NCBI RefSeq assembly: GCF_002105285.1
Contig: NZ_MUHR01000005.1
Coordinates: forward strand, 124,001-188,000
Source: Planktotalea arctica
GTDB taxonomy: Bacteria > Pseudomonadota > Alphaproteobacteria > Rhodobacterales > Rhodobacteraceae
Reading direction: 5' to 3'
Length of the DNA: 64,000 nt
The notes under the pieces are model-generated. The model did not search any database, was not told the origin of the DNA, and saw nothing but the letters and a program-made list of their open reading frames with translations. Every line of letters begins with the position of its first letter. Within the stretch, counting starts at the first letter, position 1. Positions 19,588-29,184 of the stretch are shown in pieces. Position numbers and translations under genes: made by a program.

Positions 19588-19621
19588 CCCCGCGCGCGCT
19601 GTGTTGGATGCGCGCGCGGGG
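19588..19621 (-). promoter_or_regulatory. Intercistronic hairpin potF-potG
   Basis: A perfect 12-bp stem, CCCCGCGCGCGC with GCGCGCGCGGGG, closes a 10-base loop just after the potF stop. There is no T run, so it should act as an RNA-stabilising or attenuating hairpin that favours the binding protein over the membrane genes, as known in other binding-protein operons. Confidence 0.75.
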
Positions 19622-19631
19622 GTCGATCGGC

Positions 19632-20714
19632 TTATGTGCCGGACTTGATCTTGGTCCACAAACGGGTAACGACGCGTTGCACCTTTGGGGCATAGGGCGA
19701 TGTGGTGAACAGGTTGTTCAACGTTGCCTCATCCGGATAGATCGCCGTGTCGCCGATCACGTCTTCAACGAGAAACTCCTTGGAGGCCTCATTACCGTTG
19801 GCGTAATAGACATAGTTCGATGCCGCAGCCATGTTCTGTGCGTCCATGATGAAGTTCAGGAATACATGGGCTGCGTCAGGGTTTGGCGCATCCACGGGGA
19901 TCGCCATCTGGTCAAACCACATCTGCGCGCCTTCCTTGGCGGCATGATATGCGATTTCAACGCCATTGTCGGCCTCTGCCGCGCGATCACGCGCTTGCAG
20001 AATGTCGCCAGACCAACCGATGGCCACGCAGATATCACCGTTGGCGAGCGCATTGATATACTCAGAGCTGTGGAACTTCTGGATGTAGGGGCGCACGGCG
20101 GACAGAACCGGCTCGGCCTTGGCGATCACGTCAGGGTCCTGGCTGTCGGGGTTTTCGCCGATATACTTGAGCGCCATCGGGATCATCTCGGCAGGCGCGT
20201 CGAGCATGTGGACGCCGCACTCGGCCAGTTTCGCCATATTGTCGGGGTTCAGGATCAACTCGAGGCTGTCGATGGGTGCATCTTCGCCAAGTGCTTCTTT
20301 CACCTTTCCAAGGTTCACGCCAATGCCTGTGGTGCCCCACATGTAGTTGATGGAGTAGGCGTTGTCCGGGTCATACTGCTCGGTGCGGGCCGAAACCACG
20401 TCCCACATATTCACAATGTTTGGCAGCTTGGACATGTCGAGCTTCTGGAACGCGCCCGCTGTGATCTGGCGCTGCAAGAATGTGCCGGAGGGTACGACAA
20501 CGTCATAGCCAGAGCCGCCAGCGAGCATCTTGGTTTCCAAGAGTTCGTTGCTGTCGAAGACGTCATAAATCAGCTTGATACCGGTGTCGGCCTCGAACTT
20601 TTCCAGCAAGGCTTCGTCGATGTAATCTGACCAGTTATAAACACGGACTTCGTTGGCGTGTGCGCTGGCCGCGACTAGGGCAAGCGTTGCGCTTGCGAGC
20701 ATTAGGTTCTTCAT
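19632..20714 (-). CDS. potF: Polyamine-binding periplasmic protein
   Basis: A 360-residue solute-binding protein of the PotD/PotF type. A signal peptide (about residues 1-20, cleaved after AHA) exports it to the periplasm. The mature protein starts NEVRVYNWSDYID, the family hallmark. I chose the ATG at 20714 because the signal peptide starts there; 87 upstream in-frame residues have no signal character. It heads the minus-strand unit potF-G-H-I-oxidase, divergent from the aminotransferase. Confidence 0.92.
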   Translation of the reverse strand: MKNLMLASATLALVAASAHANEVRVYNWSDYIDEALLEKFEADTGIKLIYDVFDSNELLETKMLAGGSGYDVVVPSGTFLQRQITAGAFQKLDMSKLPNIVNMWDVVSARTEQYDPDNAYSINYMWGTTGIGVNLGKVKEALGEDAPIDSLELILNPDNMAKLAECGVHMLDAPAEMIPMALKYIGENPDSQDPDVIAKAEPVLSAVRPYIQKFHSSEYINALANGDICVAIGWSGDILQARDRAAEADNGVEIAYHAAKEGAQMWFDQMAIPVDAPNPDAAHVFLNFIMDAQNMAAASNYVYYANGNEASKEFLVEDVIGDTAIYPDEATLNNLFTTSPYAPKVQRVVTRLWTKIKSGT

Positions 20715-20831
20715 CTGGTTAACTCCCCAAGACATGATACGGGCCGCATTTCTGTGCCGCGGCATCCTGAACGGCATTGTTTTCATGCAGTTTGCAGAGT
20801 CGCAAGTTTTTATTGCGATGAACGGCGCTGA

Positions 20832-20859
20832 TTGACATGGCAGAGCCGCCTCATATGCT
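20832..20859 (+). promoter_or_regulatory. Candidate sigma-70 promoter for the aminotransferase
   Basis: TTGACA at 20832-20837 is followed after 16 bases by TATGCT at 20854-20859. It lies about 50 bases before the aminotransferase ATG, in the divergent region shared with potF. The match was made by eye. Confidence 0.45.
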
Positions 20860-20906
20860 GCGCGCAGCTTAGATAGAATGCCTCTTGCCCTGAAAAGGAG
20901 CGCCAC

Positions 20907-22301
20907 ATGAACAAGATTACCAATCACATGCCGACGGCAGAATTGCAGGCCCTCGATGCGGCCCACCACATGCACCCGTTTACGACGGGCGACGAAATTA
21001 ACACCAAAGGCGCGCGCGTAATTACAGGGGCAAGCGGCGTGATGCTGCGCGATTCCGAGGGCAATCAGATTTTAGACGCCATGGCAGGCCTTTGGTGCGT
21101 CAACGTCGGCTATGGCCGCGAAGAATTGGCTGAGGTCGCAGCGCGTCAGATGCGCGAATTGCCGTATTACAATACGTTCTTTCAGACAACTCACGTGCCT
21201 GTCATAGCACTAAGTCAGCGCCTTGCGGAACTTGCACCGGAGGGCATGAACCATGTGTTCTATGCGGGCTCTGGTTCGGAAGCGAATGACACCAACATTC
21301 GCATGGTGCGGACCTATTGGGACATGAAGGGCAAGCCCGGAAAAAAGGTGATCATTTCTCGTCACAACGGTTATCATGGCTCGTCCGTCGGGTCCGGCTC
21401 GCTTGGTGGAATGTCGGGCATGCACGCGCAAGGCGGGATGCCGATTCCCGATATTCATCACATTGGCCAGCCGAACTGGTGGGCCGAGGGCGGCGATCAC
21501 ACGCCTGAAGAGTTCGGGCTTATGCGTGCGCAAGAGCTTGAACAGGCGATTGAAGCGATGGGCATCGACCGAGTTGCCGCCTTTATCGCCGAGCCTGTGC
21601 AGGGTGCGGGCGGCGTCATTGTTCCGCCCTCGACCTATTGGCCGGAAATTCAGCGCATTTGTGACAAATATGAAATCTTGCTGATCGCGGATGAGGTGAT
21701 TTGCGGCTTCGGGCGCACGGGTGAATGGTTTGGATCAACCACCATGGGTATTCGCCCTGATATTATGACGATCGCCAAGGGCCTTAGCTCTGGGTATCAG
21801 CCTATTGGCGGCTCGATTATTTCGGACGAGATTGCGTCTGTGATCAACTCCGGTGAGTTCAATCACGGCTACACCTATTCGGGCCATCCCGTTGCGGCGG
21901 CTGTGGCGTTGGAGAATCTGCGCATCCTTGACGAAGAGGGGATCGTGACCCGTGTGCGCGAGAAAACCGCTCCCTATCTCAAGCAAAAATGGGACAAGAT
22001 GCTGGATCACCCGTTGGTGGGCGAAGCGAATATGGTCGGAATGATGGGGTCGCTGGTTCTAACTCCGCACAAGGAAAGCCGCGCGGCGTTCAAATCGGAC
22101 GCGGGCACGGTTGGTTTCATCTGCCGCGAGCGGTGTTTTGCGAATAATCTGGTGATGCGCCATGTGGGGGATCGGATGATCATTTCACCGCCACTTGTGA
22201 TCAACGAAAAGCAAATCGACATGCTAATGGAGCGCGCATGGCAGTCCTTGGATGAATGCCATGCCATCCTTAAGCGCGATGGCCTGATGGTCGCGGCTTA
22301 G
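20907..22301 (+). CDS. Class III aminotransferase (putrescine/polyamine type)
   Basis: A 464-residue PLP enzyme of the omega-amino acid:pyruvate group. The Schiff-base lysine is in TIAKGLSSGYQP, and the PLP site ADEVICGFGRTG precedes it. SpuC-type members transfer an amino group from putrescine, cadaverine or related amines to pyruvate. It is divergent from the polyamine transporter, which supports such a substrate; taurine or beta-alanine are alternatives. AAAAGGAG precedes the ATG by 6 bases. Confidence 0.88.
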   Translation: MNKITNHMPTAELQALDAAHHMHPFTTGDEINTKGARVITGASGVMLRDSEGNQILDAMAGLWCVNVGYGREELAEVAARQMRELPYYNTFFQTTHVPVIALSQRLAELAPEGMNHVFYAGSGSEANDTNIRMVRTYWDMKGKPGKKVIISRHNGYHGSSVGSGSLGGMSGMHAQGGMPIPDIHHIGQPNWWAEGGDHTPEEFGLMRAQELEQAIEAMGIDRVAAFIAEPVQGAGGVIVPPSTYWPEIQRICDKYEILLIADEVICGFGRTGEWFGSTTMGIRPDIMTIAKGLSSGYQPIGGSIISDEIASVINSGEFNHGYTYSGHPVAAAVALENLRILDEEGIVTRVREKTAPYLKQKWDKMLDHPLVGEANMVGMMGSLVLTPHKESRAAFKSDAGTVGFICRERCFANNLVMRHVGDRMIISPPLVINEKQIDMLMERAWQSLDECHAILKRDGLMVAA

Positions 22302-22302
22302 G

Positions 22303-22719
22303 CTATCCGTTGCGTGCTGGTTCATTCGGATCGCTTGAGAACAGAGCGATCTTGTTGCCCTGCGGGTCGCGCAGATAGCTGACGTAGAAATGAGCGCCAT
22401 AGGTCGGGCGAAAGCCCGGCTGGCCCTCGTCTCCCCCGCCTGCGGCAAGCGCTGCCGCGTGCAATTCGCGCACTTGGCTTTGGCTGCGCGCCTCGAAAGC
22501 GATCATTGATCCGTTGCCTGCCGTAGCCGGCTGGCCGTTGAAGGTTGGTTTCACGTAGAAATCTGGCAGTAGAATGGTTTGCCCCTCTGCGACAGGTAAA
22601 ACGTAGCTAAGCCCCTCACGCCCCTCTTTCAGCCCGTAGCCAAGCGCAGGCAGAAACGCGGTGTAGAACCGTTTCGCACGTGCGATGTCGTCGGCGCCGA
22701 CAGTGACGTAGGCTATCAT
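22303..22719 (-). CDS. VOC (glyoxalase-like) family protein
   Basis: A 138-residue single vicinal-oxygen-chelate domain, with the beta-alpha-beta-beta-beta repeat seen as a DDIARAKRFY start and an ending strand near DPQGNKIALF. The family contains lyases, dioxygenases and resistance proteins; the reaction here is unknown. It converges on the aminotransferase, with one base between the stops. Confidence 0.82.
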   Translation of the reverse strand: MIAYVTVGADDIARAKRFYTAFLPALGYGLKEGREGLSYVLPVAEGQTILLPDFYVKPTFNGQPATAGNGSMIAFEARSQSQVRELHAAALAAGGGDEGQPGFRPTYGAHFYVSYLRDPQGNKIALFSSDPNEPARNG

Positions 22720-22734
22720 GCGTAAAATGCTCCC

Positions 22735-23193
22735 CTAGGTGAGGGTTTTCCAGAAGGTGACTTTGTCGTCGCCCTTGGCCCAGAAGTCACGAATGCGGGC
22801 TTCCTCGGTGTAGCCTGCTTTTTCATAAAAGGCGCGCGTTTTGGCGAACGCATCTGTGCCGGAGGTGTCCACGATGATGACGCGCCCGCCTTGATCTTCG
22901 ATCTGCGCTTCCATTTGCCGTGTCAGCTGCGCGCCCGCGCCGTTGCCTTGACGCGCCGGATCAAGGGCCAAGGCGAGGATGCTCCACGTCTCTTCTGTCA
23001 TTCGCTCGGGATTTGCGTAGCAAAAACCGCAAGCGGTGCCATCCACTTCCAGCGTCAACCAGAGATCGTCCGTTTCGCCGTCCAGAAACCCTTTGAGCAT
23101 ATCCCCAAGCATGTGGCTCGGAAAGAGGTCCGTTTGATCGAGAACCTGTTTCAACGCTGCGATATCGCCTTCTTGCGTATAGCGAATTTCCAT
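22735..23193 (-). CDS. GNAT-family N-acetyltransferase
   Basis: A 152-residue acetyl-CoA-dependent N-acetyltransferase. The CoA-binding segment ALDPARQGNGAGAQL (about residues 73-87) carries the QGNGAG pyrophosphate loop, and the ending KAGYTEEARI is typical of the last strands. The ATG at 23193 was preferred to an upstream in-frame codon because the domain starts there. The acceptor is unknown. It lies 15 bases before the VOC gene and is probably co-transcribed with it. Confidence 0.85.
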   Translation of the reverse strand: MEIRYTQEGDIAALKQVLDQTDLFPSHMLGDMLKGFLDGETDDLWLTLEVDGTACGFCYANPERMTEETWSILALALDPARQGNGAGAQLTRQMEAQIEDQGGRVIIVDTSGTDAFAKTRAFYEKAGYTEEARIRDFWAKGDDKVTFWKTLT

Positions 23194-23338
23194 GGCGCCA
23201 AGCCTTTCGTAGCTTTGGATTTGCACTCCGGTGTCGCGTAAAAGGACAGGGGATGCCAACCCCAATCGTATTTATTCGATAGAGTCCCTTGCTTTTGATT
23301 TCCGAATTTCCTAGCGTCGAACACAAATGTGAAATTGA

Positions 23339-23357
23339 TTTCCGCATAGTGGAAATG
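23339..23357. promoter_or_regulatory. Candidate IclR operator
   Basis: ATTTCCGC-ATA-GTGGAAAT is a 19-base palindrome with one mismatch. It is centred about 32 bases before the start of the TRAP binding-protein gene. Sites of the form TTTCC...GGAAA are known for IclR-family regulators, and the operon encodes one at 26302. A related word pair GATTTCC/AATTTCC lies at 23298-23312. Confidence 0.6.
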
Positions 23358-23379
23358 AAGTGCTTTGGGAGGAGACACC

Positions 23380-24432
23380 ATGACGTTCTATCGAAATATC
23401 GCTTTGTCTTGCGCAATGTCGGTTGGCCTGGTCGGCGCGGCAGTTGCTGAAACGACGCTGATTCACGGCGAAGCCGGCCCGAACCGCGGTGCACGCGCAG
23501 CGGCGCTGCAGTGGTTCGCGGATCAAGTGAGCGAGCGTTCCAGCGGCGACGTGAAGGTCGACATCCAGTGGGGCGGCGCGCTGTTCAAGGCGAACGCGTC
23601 CGTGCAATCCATTTCTGACGGCGTGGCCGACATGGGATCGGTGATTGCGGTCTATTACCCGCAGGAAATGGTTGGCTACGGCATCGCCGATCTGCCCGTC
23701 AACAACCCAGATGCTTGGGTTGGGATGCGCGCCACAGATGATCTGATGCGCTCGTCTGGCGCCATTCAGGCGGACCTCGCAGACAAGGGGCTGGTCTACA
23801 TCGGCACCTGGACCACATCGGCTGTGAACATTGGCTGCAAGGATGCGGCGATCCGCACGGCGGAAGATGTGAAAGGCCTTAAAGTGCGAGGCGTTGGCGC
23901 ATACGGTAAGGTGTTCGGTGAAATGGGCGCGAACATGGTGCGGATGTCGATCTACGACGCCTACCAAGGCCTCGACACAGGGCTGATCGATTGCTCGCAG
24001 GGATATTCTTATGCGGTTTCCGCGCTTAAGCAGGGCGAAGTCATGGACAGTTATACCCTGCTGGATTGGGGTCAGGTCGGTGGTCTGGGCATTTTCATGA
24101 ACAAAGATGCCTATGATGATTTGAGCGAAGCGCAACAAGCGGTGCTGAACGACGTCGGCGCTGACATGGCGGACGAGTTCGGCCGTATGATCACCGCCGC
24201 CAACGACAAGGCGATCGCGTCGATGAAAGAGCAAGGTGTCGAAATCATCACGCTGCCGGAGGCCGAGCGCGCCAAGCTGGTATCCATGGGTGAACCCTTC
24301 CTCGGGAAATGGGTCGAAAGCGCAAATGCGGTTGGTCTGCAAGGCGATGCGCTGCTCGAAGAGTATCGCGGCTTGATCGCCAAATACACCGAAGAGCGCG
24401 ACTCGATGGGCTATCCTTGGGCGCGTAACTAA
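23380..24432 (+). CDS. TRAP transporter solute-binding protein (DctP family)
   Basis: A 350-residue periplasmic binding protein. A signal peptide ends after about residue 22 (AAVAE). The family region LKVRGVGAYGKVFGEMGA places the conserved Arg that holds the substrate carboxylate. GGGAGGAG precedes the ATG at 23380 by 4 bases. It delivers an organic acid to the two membrane subunits encoded next. Given the CoA-ligase and beta-oxidation genes downstream, an aliphatic, cyclic or aromatic carboxylate is the likely ligand. Confidence 0.93.
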   Translation: MTFYRNIALSCAMSVGLVGAAVAETTLIHGEAGPNRGARAAALQWFADQVSERSSGDVKVDIQWGGALFKANASVQSISDGVADMGSVIAVYYPQEMVGYGIADLPVNNPDAWVGMRATDDLMRSSGAIQADLADKGLVYIGTWTTSAVNIGCKDAAIRTAEDVKGLKVRGVGAYGKVFGEMGANMVRMSIYDAYQGLDTGLIDCSQGYSYAVSALKQGEVMDSYTLLDWGQVGGLGIFMNKDAYDDLSEAQQAVLNDVGADMADEFGRMITAANDKAIASMKEQGVEIITLPEAERAKLVSMGEPFLGKWVESANAVGLQGDALLEEYRGLIAKYTEERDSMGYPWARN

Positions 24433-24458
24433 GCGCTGTTGGCGAAAGGCTGCTACCC

Positions 24459-24965
24459 ATGTTGAAACGTATCGAATCTGCATTGTGGTCGCTGGGCGCA
24501 TTGGCGGTCATTGCCCTCGGGCTGATGATCACTGCCAATGTCGCCGCGCGCGCGATCTTTCAAACGGGAATCCCCGACAGTGTAATAATTGTGCGTGAAT
24601 TGATGGTGGCAGCCATCGTCCTCCCTTTGGGCGCGGCCACAGCGGCGCGCGCCCATGTGGCGGTGGAATTCGTGACCAACGGCCTTAGCCCACGCAAACG
24701 GTCTTATCTGATCGTGCTCGGCTCGCTTATTGGGATGTTTGCGTTGATGCCCTTGCTGTTCGCAGGCTGGCGTGAACTTTCTGGCACATGGTCCAAGGGC
24801 AGTTTCTATTTCGGCGATCTTGGCCTGCCGAAATGGCCCGGGCGTTTGATTTTCCTTGTCGGTATTGCGGTTTGCTGGGTGCGCCTTGCAGAACTTGCGG
24901 TGCGCGACACGAAAACCATCCTTGGCGGCGGCGCTGTGGATGAAGACGAGGGGGCGGCACATTGA
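24459..24965 (+). CDS. TRAP transporter small permease (DctQ family)
   Basis: A 168-residue inner-membrane protein with four hydrophobic helices, as is usual for TRAP small subunits. The motif around TAARAHVAVEF between helices 2 and 3 is typical. It starts 26 bases after the binding-protein gene and overlaps the large permease by a few bases. Confidence 0.9.
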   Translation: MLKRIESALWSLGALAVIALGLMITANVAARAIFQTGIPDSVIIVRELMVAAIVLPLGAATAARAHVAVEFVTNGLSPRKRSYLIVLGSLIGMFALMPLLFAGWRELSGTWSKGSFYFGDLGLPKWPGRLIFLVGIAVCWVRLAELAVRDTKTILGGGAVDEDEGAAH

Positions 24966-26305
24966 TCGATCCAGCAACTCTTGGCCTGATCGCCTTTGGC
25001 TTCGTGCTTTTACTGCTTGCCATGCGTGTTCCGATCGCGTTTTCGCTGGCCAGCGTGGCGACGGTCAGTACCTTCCTCATTTTTGCGTTCCGCAGCGGCG
25101 ATTTCGCCCCGGAGCGCGCGATCAAGGCGACATCCTCGCTGGTGTTCTCGAACTCCTTCGATCTGATCCATTCCTATAACCTTTCGATGATCCCTCTGTT
25201 TGTCGCGCTCGGCCATATCGCCTATCGCGCAGAAATCACGACCAAGATTTACTACGCTGCAAAGGTCTGGCTGGTGAAGCTGCCGGGCGGTGTTGCCATG
25301 GCGTCCGTTGTCGGGTGTGGCGGCTTCTCTGCGATCACCGGCAGTTCCATCGCGTGTGCTTCGACCATGGGCCGCATCTGCGTGCCGGAAATGCTGCGCA
25401 TGGGCTATGACAACCGCCTCGCGACCAGCGCGGTAGCTGCGGGCGGCACGCTTGGCTCGCTCATTCCGCCCTCGGTGCTGTTCATCATCTACGGAATTTT
25501 CACCGAAACCTCGATTTCGCGCCTGTTCCTTGCAGGCGTGCTTCCAGGGCTTTTGACGCTTGCGGGCTTTTTGCTGGTGATCGCCGTCTGGGTGTGGCGC
25601 TCGCCCGAGATCGCGCCGGTGGGCGACACGGATATCGACGCTGCCGAACGTTGGCGCGCCGCGCGCGAGGCCTGGCCTGCGGTGTTCCTGTTTGTCGTCA
25701 TCATTGGTGGCATCTACGGCGGTATTTTTACTGCGACCGAAGCTGCTGCCGTCTGTGTCTTTTTCGCCGCTGTGATCGGGTTCGTGCAGGGTAATCTGAC
25801 ATGGCAGGGCCTATGGGACAGCGTGCGCGAAACCTGTATCCAGACCACCGCCATCTTTTTCATCGCAGCCACGGCCAAGATTTTCGTAGCCTTTGTTGCG
25901 CTGACGGGCATTGCGCCAAGTATCGTGGAAACGGTGACTGCGGCAGAGCCTTCGGTTTTTGTTCTAATGCTCTGCATTGCGGGGATTTATCTGGTGCTGG
26001 GCATGTTCCTCGATCCCATTGGCATCATGGTTCTGACCCTGCCGCTGATGATTCCGCTGGTGGAAAGCTATGATCTGAACCTTATCTGGTTCGGTGTCGT
26101 CGTGATTAAGTTACTGGAGATTGGCCTGATCACGCCGCCTGTCGGCCTCAACGTCTTTGTCATCGCCAATGTGGTTGGCAAACAAGCGCCGATCGATCGC
26201 ATTTTTGCGGGCATTGCACGTTTTCTAAGCGTCGATATCATCGTGTTGATTTTGATCATGAGCTTCCCGATGATTTCACTGTTACTGCCCATGGGGATGA
26301 AATGA
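24962..26305 (+). CDS. TRAP transporter large permease (DctM family)
   Basis: The 447-residue ion-coupled transport subunit with about twelve helices. The conserved segment GSLIPPSVLFIIYG near residue 165 and the mirrored GLITPPVGLNVFV near 390 belong to the DctM signature. The start is a TTG overlapping the stop of the small permease. The last four bases overlap the IclR gene as ATGA. Transport is driven by a sodium or proton gradient. Confidence 0.92.
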   Translation: MIDPATLGLIAFGFVLLLLAMRVPIAFSLASVATVSTFLIFAFRSGDFAPERAIKATSSLVFSNSFDLIHSYNLSMIPLFVALGHIAYRAEITTKIYYAAKVWLVKLPGGVAMASVVGCGGFSAITGSSIACASTMGRICVPEMLRMGYDNRLATSAVAAGGTLGSLIPPSVLFIIYGIFTETSISRLFLAGVLPGLLTLAGFLLVIAVWVWRSPEIAPVGDTDIDAAERWRAAREAWPAVFLFVVIIGGIYGGIFTATEAAAVCVFFAAVIGFVQGNLTWQGLWDSVRETCIQTTAIFFIAATAKIFVAFVALTGIAPSIVETVTAAEPSVFVLMLCIAGIYLVLGMFLDPIGIMVLTLPLMIPLVESYDLNLIWFGVVVIKLLEIGLITPPVGLNVFVIANVVGKQAPIDRIFAGIARFLSVDIIVLILIMSFPMISLLLPMGMK

Positions 26306-27081
26306 GCGAAACCTTCGAAAAGGACCGCCGCTTTGCCAGCACTCTGGCGCGGGGCCTGTCGGTCTTGCGTGCGTTTCGCGCGAGTGATGACGGGTTGAGC
26401 CACATGGAGATCGCCGAACGTACAGGCCTGCCGAACGCGACGGTTTCACGGCTCACGTTTACTTTGCGAGAGTTGGGATATCTTAGCCACGCGGGCAAGA
26501 ATGATCGCTATCGCCTTGGCCCTGCGGCGCTGGCGATCGGCAATGTGGCCTCTGCGTCTGTTTCGTTTCTTGAAACGGCAAGTGATCCGATGCAAAAACT
26601 GGCCAACGAGACTGGCACGCTTGCCCTGTTCGCGGTGCGCGACGGGGAAAAGATGCTGTTGGTGAAAACATGGCGTCCCCAGAACACCGCGTCGATCTGG
26701 CTAGAACCGGGGCACCGTATCCCTATTTTCGGCTCGTCCTCCGGCATGGCAGTCATGGCCTGCCTCAGTGACGCTGCGTTCGCAGCGCTGGAACCTGATG
26801 ACGATCTGCGCAGCTTTCGCCAAACTGGGTACGAGCAGTTGCTTGCACGCGGTTTCGCCGTTGCGCCGAATGACACGCGCTACGCTGCATCGGTGAATGC
26901 CGTCAGCGTGCCGTTTCATGCAGGTGAATTTGGCGAACCCGCGTCGTTTTCCTGTGGCGCCTTGCCCGAAATGCTGGGCGACGCACGTATGGAGGAGGAT
27001 GTCGGTCCCAAACTGCGCGATGCGGTGCGCGCGCTGGAAACACGGACTGGACGTAGCCCTGCGCTGCTGAAACGGGGATAA
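26302..27081 (+). CDS. IclR-family transcriptional regulator
   Basis: A 259-residue regulator. The N-terminal winged helix (about residues 8-70, with ARGLSVLRAF and GLPNATVSRLTFTL) binds DNA; the C-terminal GAF-like domain (about 85-245) binds an effector. It sits inside the operon, coupled to dctM by ATGA and 12 bases before the hydratase-dehydrogenase gene. It therefore probably controls the whole unit, itself included, through the palindrome at 23339. The effector may be the transported acid or its CoA ester. Confidence 0.9.
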   Translation: MSETFEKDRRFASTLARGLSVLRAFRASDDGLSHMEIAERTGLPNATVSRLTFTLRELGYLSHAGKNDRYRLGPAALAIGNVASASVSFLETASDPMQKLANETGTLALFAVRDGEKMLLVKTWRPQNTASIWLEPGHRIPIFGSSSGMAVMACLSDAAFAALEPDDDLRSFRQTGYEQLLARGFAVAPNDTRYAASVNAVSVPFHAGEFGEPASFSCGALPEMLGDARMEEDVGPKLRDAVRALETRTGRSPALLKRG

Positions 27082-27093
27082 AAGGACAAGAGC

Positions 27094-29184
27094 ATGAGTG
27101 ATGCGATCGAGTATGAACTAAAGGGTGATATCGCCGTTTTGCGGGCGAACAACCCGCCTGTGAATGCGCTGGGACATGCGGTGCGAACTGGATTGATTGC
27201 TGGATTGGAGCGCGCCGAGGCCGAGGCGAAAGCGGTTCTGATTGTCGGCGCCGGACACACCTATTTTGCGGGGGCCGATATCAAGGAATTTGGTAAGCCT
27301 TTGCGGGAGCCGGGGTTGCCGGGCGTGTGTACGCGCATTGAAAATTCGCCGCTGCCGGTGATTTCTGCCATTCATGGCACGGCGCTTGGCGGCGGTCTTG
27401 AGGTCGCACTGGGCACGCATTACCGCATCGCGGTTCCGTCTGCCAAAGTCGGTCTACCCGAAGTGCACCTGGGTATTTTACCAGGCGCAGGCGGTACGCA
27501 GCGTTTGCCGCGCGTGATTGGCGCTGAAAAGGCGATCGAGATCATCACATCGGGGCGTCACGTCGGGGCGGCTGAAGCGCTTGAGTTGGGGATTCTTGAT
27601 GAGGTCGAAGAGGGCGATGTCGAGACCATTGGCCTTGCTTATGCGCAGCGCATTCTGGATGCAGGTCTTGGCCCACGCCCTGTAGGTCAAATGCCTCGCC
27701 CAACGCCTGTCGATTTCGACAGCGCTTATGTCGCCGCTATGAAACGTGGACGCGGGCAGATCGCACCTGCCACGGCAATCCGTTCAATCGAGGGCGCGTG
27801 CCACTATGATATCACCGAAGGGCTAGAGCATGAACGCGCACTGTTCATGACACTTTTCAACTCACCCCAGCGTGAGGGGATGGTGCATGCGTTCTTTAAC
27901 GAGCGTGCTGTATCCAAACTGCCCGAACTCAAGGGCGTCGAGCCGCGTGCATTAAAAACGATTGGCGTGATCGGCGGCGGCACGATGGGCGCGGGTATTG
28001 CCGTTGCTGCGCTGCTCGCTGGGCTTGATGTGACGATGGTAGAACGAGATGCCGAGGCAGCGAAAGCGGGCGCCGCGCGCGTGAACGTTATCCTGCAAGG
28101 TTCCGTGAAGCGTGGTAAGCTGAGCCAAAGTAAATACGATGCGATCATGGCAAGCGGTTTCCGGGCGCTCGATAGTTGCGATGCGCTCAGCGAAGCGGAT
28201 ATGGTGATCGAGGCGGCATTCGAGGAAATGGGCGTCAAGAAAGCGATCTTTGCAGAGCTGGATCGCGTGTGCAAAAAGGGTGCTGTTCTGGCGTCCAACA
28301 CTTCCTATCTCGATGTGAACGAAATCGCCGCCAGCATCTCGCGTCCGAGGGACGTTCTGGGTCTGCATTTCTTCTCGCCCGCGCATGTGATGAAGCTGCT
28401 TGAAGTGGTGGTCGCAGATGAAACTGCGCCTGATGTGGTCGCTACTGGTTTTGCTCTGGGCAAGGCTTTGCGCAAGATCGCTGTGCGCTCTGGCGTGTGT
28501 GACGGGTTCATCGGCAACCGTATTCTGAAGACCTATCGCAGTTGCGCCGATCACATGATCATGGACGGAGCATCACCTTATGAAATCGACAAAGCCATGA
28601 CTGATTTCGGCTTTGCCATGGGGCCTTATGAGGTCGCTGATCTTGCGGGCCTTGATATCGGATGGGCCACCCGCAAACGCCTTGCGCCGACGCGTGATGT
28701 GCGTGAGCGCGTTGCGCGTTATGCCGACAAAATGTGCGAGGCGGGTAATTTTGGGCAGAAGACGGGCAAGGGCTATTACGTTTATGAGGCGGGCAAACGT
28801 GGCGGTACGCCGAACCCCGAGGTGATAGCTTTGATCGAAGCAGAACGCGCTGATCTTGGCGTCACTGCGCAAGACTTTACCCACGAAGACATCCAGCGCC
28901 GTTATATGTGCGCCATGGTGAACGAGGCAGCGATGGTCGTCGATGAGGGAATCGCGCGCCGCCCACTGGATGTGGATATGGTGCTACTCTTTGGCTACGG
29001 ATTTCCGCGCCACTGGGGTGGTCCTTTGAAGTGGGCCGATCTGCAAGGGCTTGATGGCATTCTGGCGGATATCAAGCGCTACGCAATGGCAGATGATTTC
29101 TTCTGGCAACCCTCTGCATTGCTGGAGCGCCTGGTTGCCGCGGGCAAGACATTTGATGATCTGAACAAGGGAGACACGGTATGA
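27094..29184 (+). CDS. Bifunctional enoyl-CoA hydratase / 3-hydroxyacyl-CoA dehydrogenase
   Basis: A 696-residue FadB/FadJ-like enzyme. The crotonase domain (about 1-190) has the oxyanion motifs GADIKEFG and [10 protein letters not shown], with both catalytic glutamates at Glu103 and Glu123. A linker is followed by the NAD domain starting [11 protein letters not shown] near 290 and the C-terminal dehydrogenase domains. It performs two successive beta-oxidation steps. The same fusion (PimF) is found in dicarboxylate pim operons. It overlaps the thiolase gene by ATGA. Confidence 0.93.
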   Translation: MSDAIEYELKGDIAVLRANNPPVNALGHAVRTGLIAGLERAEAEAKAVLIVGAGHTYFAGADIKEFGKPLREPGLPGVCTRIENSPLPVISAIHGTALGGGLEVALGTHYRIAVPSAKVGLPEVHLGILPGAGGTQRLPRVIGAEKAIEIITSGRHVGAAEALELGILDEVEEGDVETIGLAYAQRILDAGLGPRPVGQMPRPTPVDFDSAYVAAMKRGRGQIAPATAIRSIEGACHYDITEGLEHERALFMTLFNSPQREGMVHAFFNERAVSKLPELKGVEPRALKTIGVIGGGTMGAGIAVAALLAGLDVTMVERDAEAAKAGAARVNVILQGSVKRGKLSQSKYDAIMASGFRALDSCDALSEADMVIEAAFEEMGVKKAIFAELDRVCKKGAVLASNTSYLDVNEIAASISRPRDVLGLHFFSPAHVMKLLEVVVADETAPDVVATGFALGKALRKIAVRSGVCDGFIGNRILKTYRSCADHMIMDGASPYEIDKAMTDFGFAMGPYEVADLAGLDIGWATRKRLAPTRDVRERVARYADKMCEAGNFGQKTGKGYYVYEAGKRGGTPNPEVIALIEAERADLGVTAQDFTHEDIQRRYMCAMVNEAAMVVDEGIARRPLDVDMVLLFGYGFPRHWGGPLKWADLQGLDGILADIKRYAMADDFFWQPSALLERLVAAGKTFDDLNKGDTV

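Noticed and set aside
19608-20630. A 340-codon open frame on the plus strand
   Set aside because: It is antisense to potF and shows no family motif; potF has the full binding-protein signature.
23311-24501. A 396-codon open frame on the minus strand
   Set aside because: It is antisense to the TRAP binding-protein gene, which has a signal peptide, ribosome site and operon context.
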